The position numbers and the translations under genes were made by a program. The notes beneath the pieces are model-generated. The model was given only the letters and a program-made list of their open reading frames with translations. It was not told where the DNA came from and searched no databases. This document shows, one piece after another, positions 23,231 to 32,533 of a DNA stretch of 52,466 nucleotides. The stretch comes from Malikia spinosa (GTDB taxonomy: Bacteria; Pseudomonadota; Gammaproteobacteria; Burkholderiales; Burkholderiaceae_C): contig NZ_PVLR01000027.1 of NCBI RefSeq assembly GCF_002980625.1, positions 1-52,466 on the forward strand. Reading direction: 5' to 3'. Every line of letters starts with the position of its first letter. The stretch's first letter is position 1.

Positions 23231-24643
23231 ATGCACATACATATCCTCGGAATCTGCGGCACCTTCATGGGCGGACTCGCCGCACTGGCGCGTGAAGCGG
23301 GCCACCAGGTCACCGGCTGCGACGCCGGCGTCTATCCGCCGATGAGCGACCAGCTGCGCGCGCTCGGCATCGAGCTGATCGAAGGCTTTGGTGCCGACCA
23401 GATGGCGCTCAAGCCCGATGTCTTCGTGGTCGGCAACGTGGTCTCGCGCGCACGACTGGGCGACGGATCGCCGAAGTTCCCGCTGATGGAGGCCATCCTC
23501 GACAGCGGCGCACGCTACACCAGCGGCCCGCAATGGCTGGCCGAACATATCCTGCAGGGCCGCCATGTGCTGGCGGTCGCCGGCACCCATGGCAAGACCA
23601 CCACCACCTCGATGCTGGCCTGGATTCTCGAGGCAGCCGGACTGCAGCCGGGCTTCCTGGTTGGCGGCGTGCCGCTGAACTTCGGTGTCTCGGCGCGGCT
23701 CGGCGTGGGGGCCCCGTTCGTGATCGAGGCCGACGAGTACGACACCGCCTTCTTCGACAAGCGCAGCAAGTTCGTCCATTACCGCCCGCGCACCGCGGTG
23801 CTGAACAATCTCGAATTCGACCACGCCGACATCTTCGACGACCTGGCCGCGATCGAGCGCCAGTTCCACCATCTGCTGCGCACCGTGCCGTCAACCGGCC
23901 GGGTGGTGGTCAACGGGCTGGAGGAAAGCCTGGCGCGCGTGCTGAATCAGGGTTGCTGGAGCGAACAGCGCAGCTTCGGCGCGCTGGTCAGCGACTTCAG
24001 CGCCGAAGGCGATGCCAGCGACTTCGCCGTGCTGCAGCAGGGCCGCGTGGTCGGCCGCGTGCAATGGAGCTTGAGCGGCCAGCACAACCAGCTCAACGCG
24101 CTGGCCGCGATCGCCGCCGCCGAGCACCTGGGCGTGGCGCCGGCCCAGGCCGCTGCCGCCTTGGGCGAGTTCCAGAACGTCAAGCGCCGCATGGAAGTAC
24201 GCGGCAAGGTCGCGCTGCTAGGTCAGGACCAGGGCGAGGTCACGGTCTACGACGACTTCGCGCACCACCCGACCGCCATCCGGACCACGGTCGACGGCTT
24301 GCGGCGCCAGCTCGACAAGGCCGGCAAGAAAAACCAGCGCATCCTGGCGCTGTTCGAGCCGCGCAGCAACACCATGAAGCTCGGCACCATGAAGGCCCAG
24401 CTGCCCTGGAGCCTGGAGCAGGCCGACCTGGCCTTCTGCCACTCGGGCGGCCTGGGCTGGGACGCCGAGGCCGCGCTGGCACCGATGGGCGAGCGCGCGC
24501 AGGTGGCGGGCGACATCGACTGCCTGATCGAGCAGGTGCTGGCCGCCGTGCAACCCGGCGACCAGCTGCTGTGCATGAGCAACGGCGGCTTCGGCGGCAT
24601 CCACCAGAAACTGCTCGCCGCGCTGGCACTCAAGGCGGGCTGA
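23231..24643 (+). CDS. mpl: UDP-MurNAc:L-Ala-gamma-D-Glu-meso-DAP ligase
   Basis: This 470-residue Mur-ligase-family enzyme recycles peptidoglycan by joining the recovered tripeptide to UDP-MurNAc. It begins MHIHILGICGTFMGGLA, the Mpl variant of the Mur Rossmann start. ATP-binding GTHGKTTT lies at 118-125, and EADEYDTAFFDKRSKF and NNLEFDHADIF are typical of Mpl. FAHHPTAI and FEPRSNTM mark the C-terminal domain. Length matches the family. The gene overlaps the convergent di-heme enzyme gene by 14 bases at the 3' end. The upstream gap is packed with hairpins. Confidence 0.95.
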   Translation: MHIHILGICGTFMGGLAALAREAGHQVTGCDAGVYPPMSDQLRALGIELIEGFGADQMALKPDVFVVGNVVSRARLGDGSPKFPLMEAILDSGARYTSGPQWLAEHILQGRHVLAVAGTHGKTTTTSMLAWILEAAGLQPGFLVGGVPLNFGVSARLGVGAPFVIEADEYDTAFFDKRSKFVHYRPRTAVLNNLEFDHADIFDDLAAIERQFHHLLRTVPSTGRVVVNGLEESLARVLNQGCWSEQRSFGALVSDFSAEGDASDFAVLQQGRVVGRVQWSLSGQHNQLNALAAIAAAEHLGVAPAQAAAALGEFQNVKRRMEVRGKVALLGQDQGEVTVYDDFAHHPTAIRTTVDGLRRQLDKAGKKNQRILALFEPRSNTMKLGTMKAQLPWSLEQADLAFCHSGGLGWDAEAALAPMGERAQVAGDIDCLIEQVLAAVQPGDQLLCMSNGGFGGIHQKLLAALALKAG

Positions 24644-25853
24644 ACGGATCGGCGAACTTCGGGTTGGCCAGGAACTCGTGATCGGTCAGGGTCTTGAGGA
24701 AGGCGACCAGGTCAGCTTTTTCCTGGGCATCGAGGTCGATCGGCGCGATCTGGTCACTCTTGTTCGGATGCTTGCGCCCGTCCCCGGCCAGCGGCCCGCT
24801 GCTGATCTGGCGTCCGCCGGCGGCGTAGAAGTCGACCACCTCCTCCAGCGTAGCCAGGCTGCCGTCGTGCATGTAGGGCGCGGTGACCTCGATATTGCGC
24901 AAGGTCTGGGCGCGGAACAGGCCCCGGTCGGTCGCCTGGGCCGTGAACTCGAACAGCCCCTGGTTCAGCGCCGGAAAATCGCCCCGGTCGCCGAGGTTGT
25001 AGAGCCCGGTGTTGTGGAACGGCGTCTCGACGAAGCGGCTCGATGCATGCACGACCTGGTCGTTGAAGTTGAAGCTGCCATGGCAATGGAAGCACTCGGC
25101 CTTGTTGCCGAAGAACAGCCGCAAGCCGCGCTCCTCGGAAGCTGACAGCTGCGCCTGGCCCCGCGTGTACTGGTCGTAGCGGCTGTTGCCCGAGATCAGC
25201 GAACGCTGGAAGGCGGCAATCGACTGGATGACATGGGCCCAGCTGACGGAATCGGACTGACCTGGGAAAGCCAGCGCAAACCTGTCCGGATAGGCGGGAT
25301 CGCCCGCGATCCTGGCCAGGACCTGGGCCTGGTTCGAGTCATTGACCCCCATCTCGACCGGATCGTCACCAAACAGCGGCACCTCCATCTGTTTTTCCAG
25401 CGTCACCAGCGAGGGATTGGCCCAGGTCAGCGTGGCGTTGTAGGCCACGTTCGCCAGCGGCTGCGCGCCACGGCGATGGAACTGGCCGGTGGACCCCTGG
25501 GCCAGCGCCAGCCCGTCGGTGAAGGCCTTGTGCTGCAAATGGCAGCTCGCGCAGGACTGGCTGCCGTTGCCCGACAGGCGCCGGTCGTAGAACAGATGGC
25601 GCCCCAGCTCCACCTTGGCCGCGCTCATCGGGTTGGTTTCGGGCTCCTTGGGGATGGAAAATCCGCTCGGCAGCACCCAGCTCCAGCGGTCGGCCGCCTG
25701 GGGTACTGCCTCCAGCTCCGAACGACCGCCGCCACCGCAAGCCGTCAGGCCCGCCAGCAGGCTCGCGACGGTCAGCCACCTGAGCCGGCCAGTCCATCCG
25801 GAGCCTGGCGGCAGGCAGCCCGGCGCTGAAGTCATACGCCGAGCGCGCTTCAT
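24630..25853 (-). CDS. Di-heme peroxidase-like enzyme, MbnH type
   Basis: This 407-residue lipoprotein (LTAC, Cys39) of the MauG/cytochrome c peroxidase superfamily has two heme motifs, CASCH and CFHCH. Features include PKEPETNPMSAAKVELGRHL near the start and TLRNIEVTAPYMHDGS later. The partner immediately upstream is an MbnP-like protein, and this pairing defines MbnH. In methanotrophs MbnH oxidises a Trp of MbnP to kynurenine, creating a copper site. The frame is open further upstream, but ATG 25853 overlaps the MbnP stop and precedes the signal peptide. An internal Met7 is an alternative start. Confidence 0.85.
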   Translation of the reverse strand: MKRARRMTSAPGCLPPGSGWTGRLRWLTVASLLAGLTACGGGGRSELEAVPQAADRWSWVLPSGFSIPKEPETNPMSAAKVELGRHLFYDRRLSGNGSQSCASCHLQHKAFTDGLALAQGSTGQFHRRGAQPLANVAYNATLTWANPSLVTLEKQMEVPLFGDDPVEMGVNDSNQAQVLARIAGDPAYPDRFALAFPGQSDSVSWAHVIQSIAAFQRSLISGNSRYDQYTRGQAQLSASEERGLRLFFGNKAECFHCHGSFNFNDQVVHASSRFVETPFHNTGLYNLGDRGDFPALNQGLFEFTAQATDRGLFRAQTLRNIEVTAPYMHDGSLATLEEVVDFYAAGGRQISSGPLAGDGRKHPNKSDQIAPIDLDAQEKADLVAFLKTLTDHEFLANPKFADPFSPP

Positions 25854-26782
25854 TTGCTGATTGCTCGGAACAGGACCTGGCCGGCGCCGCCATTGACCGG
25901 CAGGCCGGTGCCCGAGCCATCGGACTTCCAATCAACGCCGATCGCGTCGAACAGGAGCTGACATTCGGGATCGGTCCCGCCCGACATGCAGCCCAATGCG
26001 CCACCCGCGTTGACCGTGATGTCGGCCGCCGCCAGCAGCGCGCGCAAGTCGACGCCCACCTTCTGAGTCGCCGGATCGAAAGCGGGCAGCGTGAAGTCCA
26101 TGCGGTTGGGGGCATTGCAGTGGCTGACCTGGGTGCCGGTCACCGGATTGCCCTGGCAACCGGTCGAGCCCAGGTGGAAGTTGAAAGTCGGTGCCGACCA
26201 GGCCGGGCTGGCCCCGGCAGGCTGGGTGATCTCGATCTTGGCGAACTTGCGCCCGCCTTGCCAGCTCCAGCTCATGGCCTGGATGTCGAGCGGCGGCTTG
26301 GCGCTGGCCGGGTCCGACCACAGGCTGTGGTTGAGCGCGAACGGCACGCCCAGCGTCATCCTGACGCCGGTATAACTGCCTGCCGGCACGCGGCCCTTGA
26401 GTACCGCCTGGGTGGCGGCAGTCCCGGTCGCGCTCGGGCAGGCGCCGGTGGCGTTTTCCAGGTCGATCAGCGTGACGCGGTCCTGGCCCACGGTCAGGTT
26501 CCAGTTGTCGTTGCCAGCCAGGGTGATCGGCACTTCGCTGCCGTCGGCACGCAACAGCGCGGCATTCGAGATGTAGAAGCGCAGGTCCTTCAGCGTGGCT
26601 TCGACATTGTCCCGCCCCAGCCGCACGGTGCTGTTGCAGGCAATCGGCTGCTCTGCGGCAACGGCAGCAAACTGGATCTCGACGGCCTGGGGACCGTCTT
26701 CGCCGCCGCCGCAGGCGACCAGCAGGCTGCTCAGGGCGACAGCCGTCAGGCCCGCGCCGGGCCATGCATGGGATTTCTTCAT
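25850..26782 (-). CDS. MbnP-like copper-binding lipoprotein (metallo-mystery pair)
   Basis: This 310-residue lipoprotein (LVAC, Cys24) has EIQFAAVAAEQPIACNST near the mature start, DLRFYISNAALLR, then MSWSWQGGRKFAKIEI. The family Trp modified by MbnH lies in such a W-S-W segment. Later pairs of cysteines (GCQGNPVTG, SHCNAP, LGCMSG, PECQLL) match the four-Cys region. It is probably a periplasmic or outer-membrane-anchored copper binder activated by the next gene product. ATG 26782 follows AGGAAA. It belongs to a leftward copper set with the PCu(A)C protein 29 bases upstream. Exact metal and role here are inferred from family. Confidence 0.85.
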   Translation of the reverse strand: MKKSHAWPGAGLTAVALSSLLVACGGGEDGPQAVEIQFAAVAAEQPIACNSTVRLGRDNVEATLKDLRFYISNAALLRADGSEVPITLAGNDNWNLTVGQDRVTLIDLENATGACPSATGTAATQAVLKGRVPAGSYTGVRMTLGVPFALNHSLWSDPASAKPPLDIQAMSWSWQGGRKFAKIEITQPAGASPAWSAPTFNFHLGSTGCQGNPVTGTQVSHCNAPNRMDFTLPAFDPATQKVGVDLRALLAAADITVNAGGALGCMSGGTDPECQLLFDAIGVDWKSDGSGTGLPVNGGAGQVLFRAISK

Positions 26783-26811
26783 TGGGTTTTTCCTTGACTC
26801 GAATTGAAAAA

Positions 26812-27348
26812 TCAGTGCTGCGGATGTGCAGCCGCTGCCGGGGCTTGCTGCACCCAGACCTCGACCTTGACCGCGCCGGAACGCTCGAAATGCAGCGTCA
26901 GCGGAAAACGATCGCCCACGACGAGCGGGCGCCGCAGTCCCGACAGCATCAGGTGGTGGCCATCCGGACTGCCCTGGCGCATGGCCAGCCGGGTCCGGGG
27001 CGGGATGGCGATGGCGGGGACGGCTTGCATGCGCATGACGTCACCGTCCTGCTGCAGGCGGTGCAGCTCCACCCGCTCGGCGACGGGTGTGCTCGCCGCC
27101 AGCAGGCGCTCGGCCGTTTCGCCCTGGTTGTCGATGGCCACCAGGTAGACGGCGCCGGTGCTGGCATGGCCCAGGGTCGGTGTCGCGTAGGGATGGAGCA
27201 GGCGCAGGTCGCCCACCCGGCTGCCATGGGCCAGCGCGGCCGTCGGCCACTGGGCGACACAGAGCGGCAGCCAGGCGGTGCAGAAAGCGGCACGGCGCAG
27301 CCAGCCGCGGCGCGTCTGTTCGCGCCGCAGTTTGTCTTGCGGTATCAA
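26812..27348 (-). CDS. PCu(A)C-type periplasmic copper chaperone
   Basis: This 178-residue protein from a TTG start has a signal peptide (hydrophobic AAFCTAWLPLCVAQW, cut near ALA). The copper motif is present: His and Met in VELHRLQQDGDVMRMQ, then HHLML about 25 residues on, as in H-M-X10-M-X21-H-X-M. Such chaperones carry Cu(I) to cytochrome oxidase or other periplasmic targets. TTG 27348 is preferred because AGGAG lies six bases upstream; the frame itself is open to 27387. The C-terminus is His- and Ala-rich. It lies between DUF2946 and MbnP genes on the same strand. Confidence 0.85.
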   Translation of the reverse strand: MIPQDKLRREQTRRGWLRRAAFCTAWLPLCVAQWPTAALAHGSRVGDLRLLHPYATPTLGHASTGAVYLVAIDNQGETAERLLAASTPVAERVELHRLQQDGDVMRMQAVPAIAIPPRTRLAMRQGSPDGHHLMLSGLRRPLVVGDRFPLTLHFERSGAVKVEVWVQQAPAAAAHPQH

Positions 27349-27439
27349 TTGAAACTCCTGATCTGACCAGGGCCGCGCCGCTGCCAAGGCAACCGCGTCA
27401 AGCCCGATGGCTTCCCCGCAGGGGAAGGCTAGGAAGGGG

Positions 27440-27823
27440 TCAGTTCAGGCTGGGAGGGGCGCGCGACTGCGCCGCCAGCCAGACCGACGAGGTATGCGCC
27501 GCCTGGAAGAAGGCGGGTGGCATCTCGCGCAAAGGCAGGACGGCGACAGGATCGATCGCCGCGGGCGGCAGGCCGGCATGACCGGCGTGCAGGTTGCAAT
27601 ACGGGCAGTCCTGCGACTGACCGGCCCCCGAGTCTGCCGGATGATGCTCCGAGTCATCGAGCGGCAGCCGGACCATGCCGGTGCTGGTGCAGATCTCCTG
27701 CCACTGGCTGCCCGGGGTCGATGCCGCCATGGCCTGGGCGGCCAGCGGCATCAGGGCGTTCAACACCAGCACCAGCATGGACAGCCATGCGGTGATGCGT
27801 CGGGTCGAACGGTTTTTCAACAT
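27440..27823 (-). CDS. DUF2946 family protein
   Basis: This 127-residue protein has an N-terminal hydrophobic segment (about 11-33) serving as signal or anchor, then CTSTG and the CPYCNLHAG segment characteristic of DUF2946. Cys and His positions suggest metal contact. Function is unknown, but the family often sits beside copper-handling or TonB-dependent genes, matching the three copper genes that follow on the same strand after 91 bases. It is probably the first gene of that unit. The C-terminus is short and ends SRAPPSLN. Confidence 0.75.
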   Translation of the reverse strand: MLKNRSTRRITAWLSMLVLVLNALMPLAAQAMAASTPGSQWQEICTSTGMVRLPLDDSEHHPADSGAGQSQDCPYCNLHAGHAGLPPAAIDPVAVLPLREMPPAFFQAAHTSSVWLAAQSRAPPSLN

Positions 27824-27865
27824 GGAAAGGATTATAGGGGCAGGAACCGGCCCTGCCCGCTGCGC

Positions 27866-28987
<1,122 letters not shown>

Positions 28988-29029
28988 CGCTGAACTCCTG
29001 GAAGATGGGGGCTGTGGGGTGTGACAGGT

Positions 29030-29058
29030 AAAAAAAAACCGCCGGGGCTTCCGACGGT
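29030..29058 (-). terminator. Attenuator terminator in the aroG leader
   Basis: Read leftward, ACCGTCGG and CCGGCGGT form an 8-base stem (one G-U pair) with loop AAGCC, directly followed by nine T. It is a Rho-independent terminator about 40 bases before aroG. Its first arm (plus strand CCGACGG, 29051-29057) is also a perfect complement of a segment inside the leader peptide gene (plus strand CCGTCGG, 29106-29112). Pairing of those two would prevent the terminator. Confidence 0.85.
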
Positions 29059-29092
29059 TCTTTGTGAGGGGCTTGGGCGCTTTTAGCTGTGC

Positions 29093-29161
29093 TCAACTCT
29101 CTCTGCCGTCGGTGACGCTTGAGAACCAAAAGTAAGCAAAGTAAAAGCGGGTTGCCTTCAT
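29093..29161 (-). CDS. aroG leader peptide, 22 residues, Phe/Tyr/Trp rich
   Basis: ATG 29161 to TGA 29093. The peptide starts MKATRFYFAYFWF: seven of eight consecutive codons after Arg5 specify Phe, Tyr or Trp. This is the form of amino-acid control peptides such as pheL. The segment able to pair with the terminator arm lies at the V-T-D-G codons, just before the stop. A ribosome waiting at the aromatic codons would leave it free to form the antiterminator, and one reaching the stop would cover it. The gene is too short for normal gene callers. The role is inferred from layout, which is unusually clear. Confidence 0.85.
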   Translation of the reverse strand: MKATRFYFAYFWFSSVTDGRES

Positions 29162-29244
29162 GCGAATCAATATAGCACAGGAAACCGGACCGTTTTCTGA
29201 CAAAAGCGGCAATCCGGGTAAACCCGCCATCACGGGCGCCAGGC

Positions 29245-30705
29245 TCAGGCCGTGCCGCCGACCGTCAGGCCTTCGATGCGCAACGTGGGCTGGCCGACGC
29301 CGACCGGCACGCTCTGACCGTCCTTGCCGCAGCTGCCGACGCCGCTGTCGAGCGCGAGGTCGTTGCCGATCAGCGTGATCTTCTTGAGCGCCTCCGGGCC
29401 GCTGCCGACGATGGTCGCGCCCTTGACCGGATACATCAGCTTGCCGTTCTCGACCCACCAGGCCTGGTTGGCACTGAAGACGAACTTGCCGCTCGTGATG
29501 TCGACCTGGCCGCCGCCGAAATTGGTCGCGTACAGGCCCTTCTTGATGCTGGCGATGATCTCCTGCGGGTCCTTGTCGCCGCCCAGCATATAGGTGTTGG
29601 TCATGCGCGGCATCGGCAGGTGGGCATAGCTCTCGCGCCGGCCGTTGCCGGTCGGTGCCACACCCATCAGGCGCGCGTTCAGGCTGTCCTGGATATAGCC
29701 CTTCAGGATGCCGTCCTCGATCAGCACGTTCTTCTGGCTGGCGCAGCCCTCGTCGTCGACGTTGAGCGAGCCGCGGCGGTCGGTGATGGTGCCGTCGTCC
29801 AGCACGGTCACGCCCTTGGCCGCGACGCGCTGGCCGATGCGCCCGCTGAAGGCGCTGGACCCCTTGCGGTTGAAGTCGCCCTCCAGGCCATGGCCGACCG
29901 CCTCGTGCAGCAGCACGCCGGGCCAGCCCGGACCCAGCACCACCGTCATCTGGCCGGCCGGTGCCGGGCGCGACTCGAGGTTGGTTAGCGCCGCGCGCAC
30001 CGCGTCATCGACATAGTCCTGCAGCAGCGCGTCATCGAAGCGATCCAGGCCGAAGCGGCCACCGCCACCACCGGTGCCGACCTCGCGCCGGCCGCCCTGC
30101 TCGGCGATCACGGTCACTGACAGCCGCGCCAGCGGGCGCACGTCAGCCGCCAGCGTGCCATCGGCGCGCGCGACCAATATCACGTCGTATTCGCTGGCCA
30201 GCCCGGCCATCACCTGCACCACGCGCGGGTCCTTGGCCTTGGCCAGGCGCTCGACCTTCTCGAGCAGTGCGACCTTCTCGGTGCTGTCGAGGGTGGCGAT
30301 CGGGTCCAGGCCGGCGTAGAGGCTGCGCGACTTGGCGACCTTGCGCGCGCCGACCTTGGCCTTCAGGCTCTGGCCCTGGGCGCCGATCGCGCGCACGCTG
30401 TGCGCGGCGTCGAGCAGCGCGGTCCAGCTCAAGTCGTCGGAATAGGCGAAGGCGGTCTTCTCGCCGCTGACGGCGCGCACGCCCACGCCCTGGTCGATGC
30501 TGAAGCTGCCGGTCTTGACGATGCCCTCCTCCAGGCTCCAGCCCTCGGCGCGGGTGTACTGGAAATAGAGGTCGGCGTCGTCGACGCCGGGCACGAGAAT
30601 CTCGCCCAGCGCACGCTTGAGGTGTTTCTCGTCCAGGCCGTAAGGCGAGAGCAGCAGGTCTTGGGCGATGGCCAGACGGGCCAGGGTGGGTTCACGGGCG
30701 ATCAT
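29245..30705 (-). CDS. tldD: Metalloprotease TldD
   Basis: This 486-residue TldD/PmbA-family protein forms a complex with TldE/PmbA that digests unfolded peptides and is known for microcin and CcdA processing. The metal motif HEAVGH is at 267-272, within LLHEAVGHGLEGD. Other family segments are GVGVRAVSGEKTAFAYSDDL and MPRMTNTYMLGG. The frame is open much further upstream through rodA, but ATG 30705 matches the family start (IAREPTLARLAIAQDLLL). It lies 23 bases after rodA on the same strand, so cotranscription is likely. No TldE partner is in the window. Confidence 0.94.
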   Translation of the reverse strand: MIAREPTLARLAIAQDLLLSPYGLDEKHLKRALGEILVPGVDDADLYFQYTRAEGWSLEEGIVKTGSFSIDQGVGVRAVSGEKTAFAYSDDLSWTALLDAAHSVRAIGAQGQSLKAKVGARKVAKSRSLYAGLDPIATLDSTEKVALLEKVERLAKAKDPRVVQVMAGLASEYDVILVARADGTLAADVRPLARLSVTVIAEQGGRREVGTGGGGGRFGLDRFDDALLQDYVDDAVRAALTNLESRPAPAGQMTVVLGPGWPGVLLHEAVGHGLEGDFNRKGSSAFSGRIGQRVAAKGVTVLDDGTITDRRGSLNVDDEGCASQKNVLIEDGILKGYIQDSLNARLMGVAPTGNGRRESYAHLPMPRMTNTYMLGGDKDPQEIIASIKKGLYATNFGGGQVDITSGKFVFSANQAWWVENGKLMYPVKGATIVGSGPEALKKITLIGNDLALDSGVGSCGKDGQSVPVGVGQPTLRIEGLTVGGTA

Positions 30706-30728
30706 GCCCGCATTGTAGGTTTTGTGCC

Positions 30729-31880
30729 TCAGGTCTGCACCAGCCGCCGCGCGCGCGCCACCGCCATCAATATCCCCAGGCCCGCACCCAGCGTCACCAT
30801 CGCGGTACCGCCATAGCTGATGAAGGGCAGCGGCACCCCCACCACCGGCAGGATGCCGCTGACCATGCCCATGTTGACGAAGCCATAGACAAAGAAGATC
30901 AGCGACACCGCGCCGGCCAGCAGGCGCGAGAACAGCGTCGGCCCCTCGAGCGCGATCTTGAGCCCGCGCGTGATCAGGAACAGCAGCGCTGCCGCCAGGC
31001 AGAGCACGCCGACCAGGCCGAACTCCTCCGAGAAGGCCGCAAAGATGAAGTCGGTGGTGCGCTCGGGAATGAACTCGAGGTGGGTCTGGGTGCCCTGCAT
31101 GAAGCCCTTGCCCCAGACGCCGCCCGAACCGATCGCGATCATGCCCTGCAGGATGTGAAAGCCCTTGCCGAGCGGGTCGCGCGTCGGGTCCAGCAGGGTG
31201 CAGACGCGCTGGCGCTGGTACTCGTGCAGCACCCGCCAGTCGACATCGGGCGCGCACCACTGCGGCTCCATCACGACCAGGGTCACGATGCCGATCGCGC
31301 CGAGCAGGATCGGCGGCAGGATCAGTTTCCAGCTCAGGCCAGCAAAGAAGATCACGGCCAGGCCCGAGGCCATCACCAGCAGCGAAGTACCCAGGTCAGG
31401 CTGCTTCATGATCAAGCCGACCGGCAGCAGCAGGATCAGTCCGGCCACCGCGAAGTCGAGCGGACGCAGCGCCCCCTCGCGCTTCTGGAACCACCAGGCC
31501 AGCATCAGCGGCATCGCGATCTTCATGATCTCGCTCGGCTGGATCACGACGCCGACGTTGATCCAGCGCGTCGCGCCCTTCTTGGTGATGCCGAACAGCG
31601 CGACCGCCAGCAGCAGCGCCACGCCGACCGTATAGAGCGGTACCGCCAGCGCGGACAGGCGCTGCAGCGGAATCTGCGCCACCACGAACATCACGCCGAG
31701 CGCGATCAGCATGTTGCGGCCATGGTCGTAGAAGCGGTTGCCGTTGTCGAAGCCGACCGAATACATCACGAGCATGCCGCCGCAGATCAGCAAGGCCACG
31801 GCCAGCGCCAGCACGCCATCGAAGCCGGCGAAGGCCGGGCGCAGCCGTTGCCAGAGGGGAGGTTTTGCAAACGCAGACAT
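30729..31880 (-). CDS. rodA: Rod-shape peptidoglycan polymerase RodA
   Basis: This 383-residue SEDS-family membrane protein of about ten helices polymerises lipid II during side-wall growth together with PBP2. Diagnostic segments are KGATRWINVGVVIQPSEIMK, MKQPDLGTSLLV, IGSGGVWGKGFMQGTQ, FIPERTTDFIFAAFSEEFG and ISYGGTAM. Length and motifs favour RodA over FtsW. It is divergent from the YqiA-like gene with a gap of 22 bases, so the two promoters must overlap or lie inside coding sequence. The PBP2 and MreBCD genes usual nearby would be outside the window or elsewhere. Confidence 0.93.
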   Translation of the reverse strand: MSAFAKPPLWQRLRPAFAGFDGVLALAVALLICGGMLVMYSVGFDNGNRFYDHGRNMLIALGVMFVVAQIPLQRLSALAVPLYTVGVALLLAVALFGITKKGATRWINVGVVIQPSEIMKIAMPLMLAWWFQKREGALRPLDFAVAGLILLLPVGLIMKQPDLGTSLLVMASGLAVIFFAGLSWKLILPPILLGAIGIVTLVVMEPQWCAPDVDWRVLHEYQRQRVCTLLDPTRDPLGKGFHILQGMIAIGSGGVWGKGFMQGTQTHLEFIPERTTDFIFAAFSEEFGLVGVLCLAAALLFLITRGLKIALEGPTLFSRLLAGAVSLIFFVYGFVNMGMVSGILPVVGVPLPFISYGGTAMVTLGAGLGILMAVARARRLVQT

Positions 31881-31902
31881 GGGGCTGGATTATCCTGCTT
31901 CG

Positions 31903-32493
31903 ATGAAGACCACGCATCTGCTCTACCTGCACGGCTTTCGTTCCTCGCCGCAATCGGCCAAGGCCAGGCTGATGGCCGAGCGGGTCCGGCGCGACCATCC
32001 CGCCACAGTCTGGTGCTGCCCGCAGCTGCCGCCCTCGCCTGCGGCGGCGATGGAACTGATCCGCGCGCTGACGGCCGACTGGCCACGCGAAACGATGGCG
32101 GTGCTCGGCTCCTCGCTGGGCGGCTGCTACGCGGCCAGGCTTGCGGTCGAGACCGGCTGCGCCAGGGCCGTGCTACTGAACCCGGCCGTGCAACCGGCAC
32201 GCGACCTGGCCCAATACATCGGCGAGCAAGGCAGCTGGCAGGACCCGACCGAGCGTTTCTACTTTCGGCCCGACTATGTCGAGCAGCTGCGCGCGATCGA
32301 GACCGGTACCCTGCCGCACCCGGCGCAATGCCTGGCCATCATCGCCAAGGGCGACGAAGTGCTGGACTGGCGCGAGATGGTGGCACGCCACCCCGGCGTG
32401 CAATTGCGGCTGGTCGAAGGCGGCGACCATGGACTCAGCGACTTCGAAGGCGCACACCTCGACGCGGTGATCGACTTCCTGCAGCTGGCCTGA
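31903..32493 (+). CDS. YqiA/YcfP-type alpha/beta-hydrolase (esterase)
   Basis: This 196-residue alpha/beta-hydrolase has LLYLHGFRSSPQSAKA at the start, typical of the UPF0227/YqiA family. The nucleophile Ser71 is in GSSLGG, a late Asp in AKGDEVLDW and the His in GGDHGLSDF, completing the catalytic triad. Substrate is unknown; YqiA of E. coli shows short-chain esterase activity. The frame is open upstream through the rodA promoter, but ATG 31903 fits the family start. A ribosome site is not obvious. It is followed 40 bases later by radA. Confidence 0.88.
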   Translation: MKTTHLLYLHGFRSSPQSAKARLMAERVRRDHPATVWCCPQLPPSPAAAMELIRALTADWPRETMAVLGSSLGGCYAARLAVETGCARAVLLNPAVQPARDLAQYIGEQGSWQDPTERFYFRPDYVEQLRAIETGTLPHPAQCLAIIAKGDEVLDWREMVARHPGVQLRLVEGGDHGLSDFEGAHLDAVIDFLQLA

Positions 32494-32533
32494 AGCCGCG
32501 CTGGTCAGTCGGCGCGCTGCTACAGTCGCCGCC

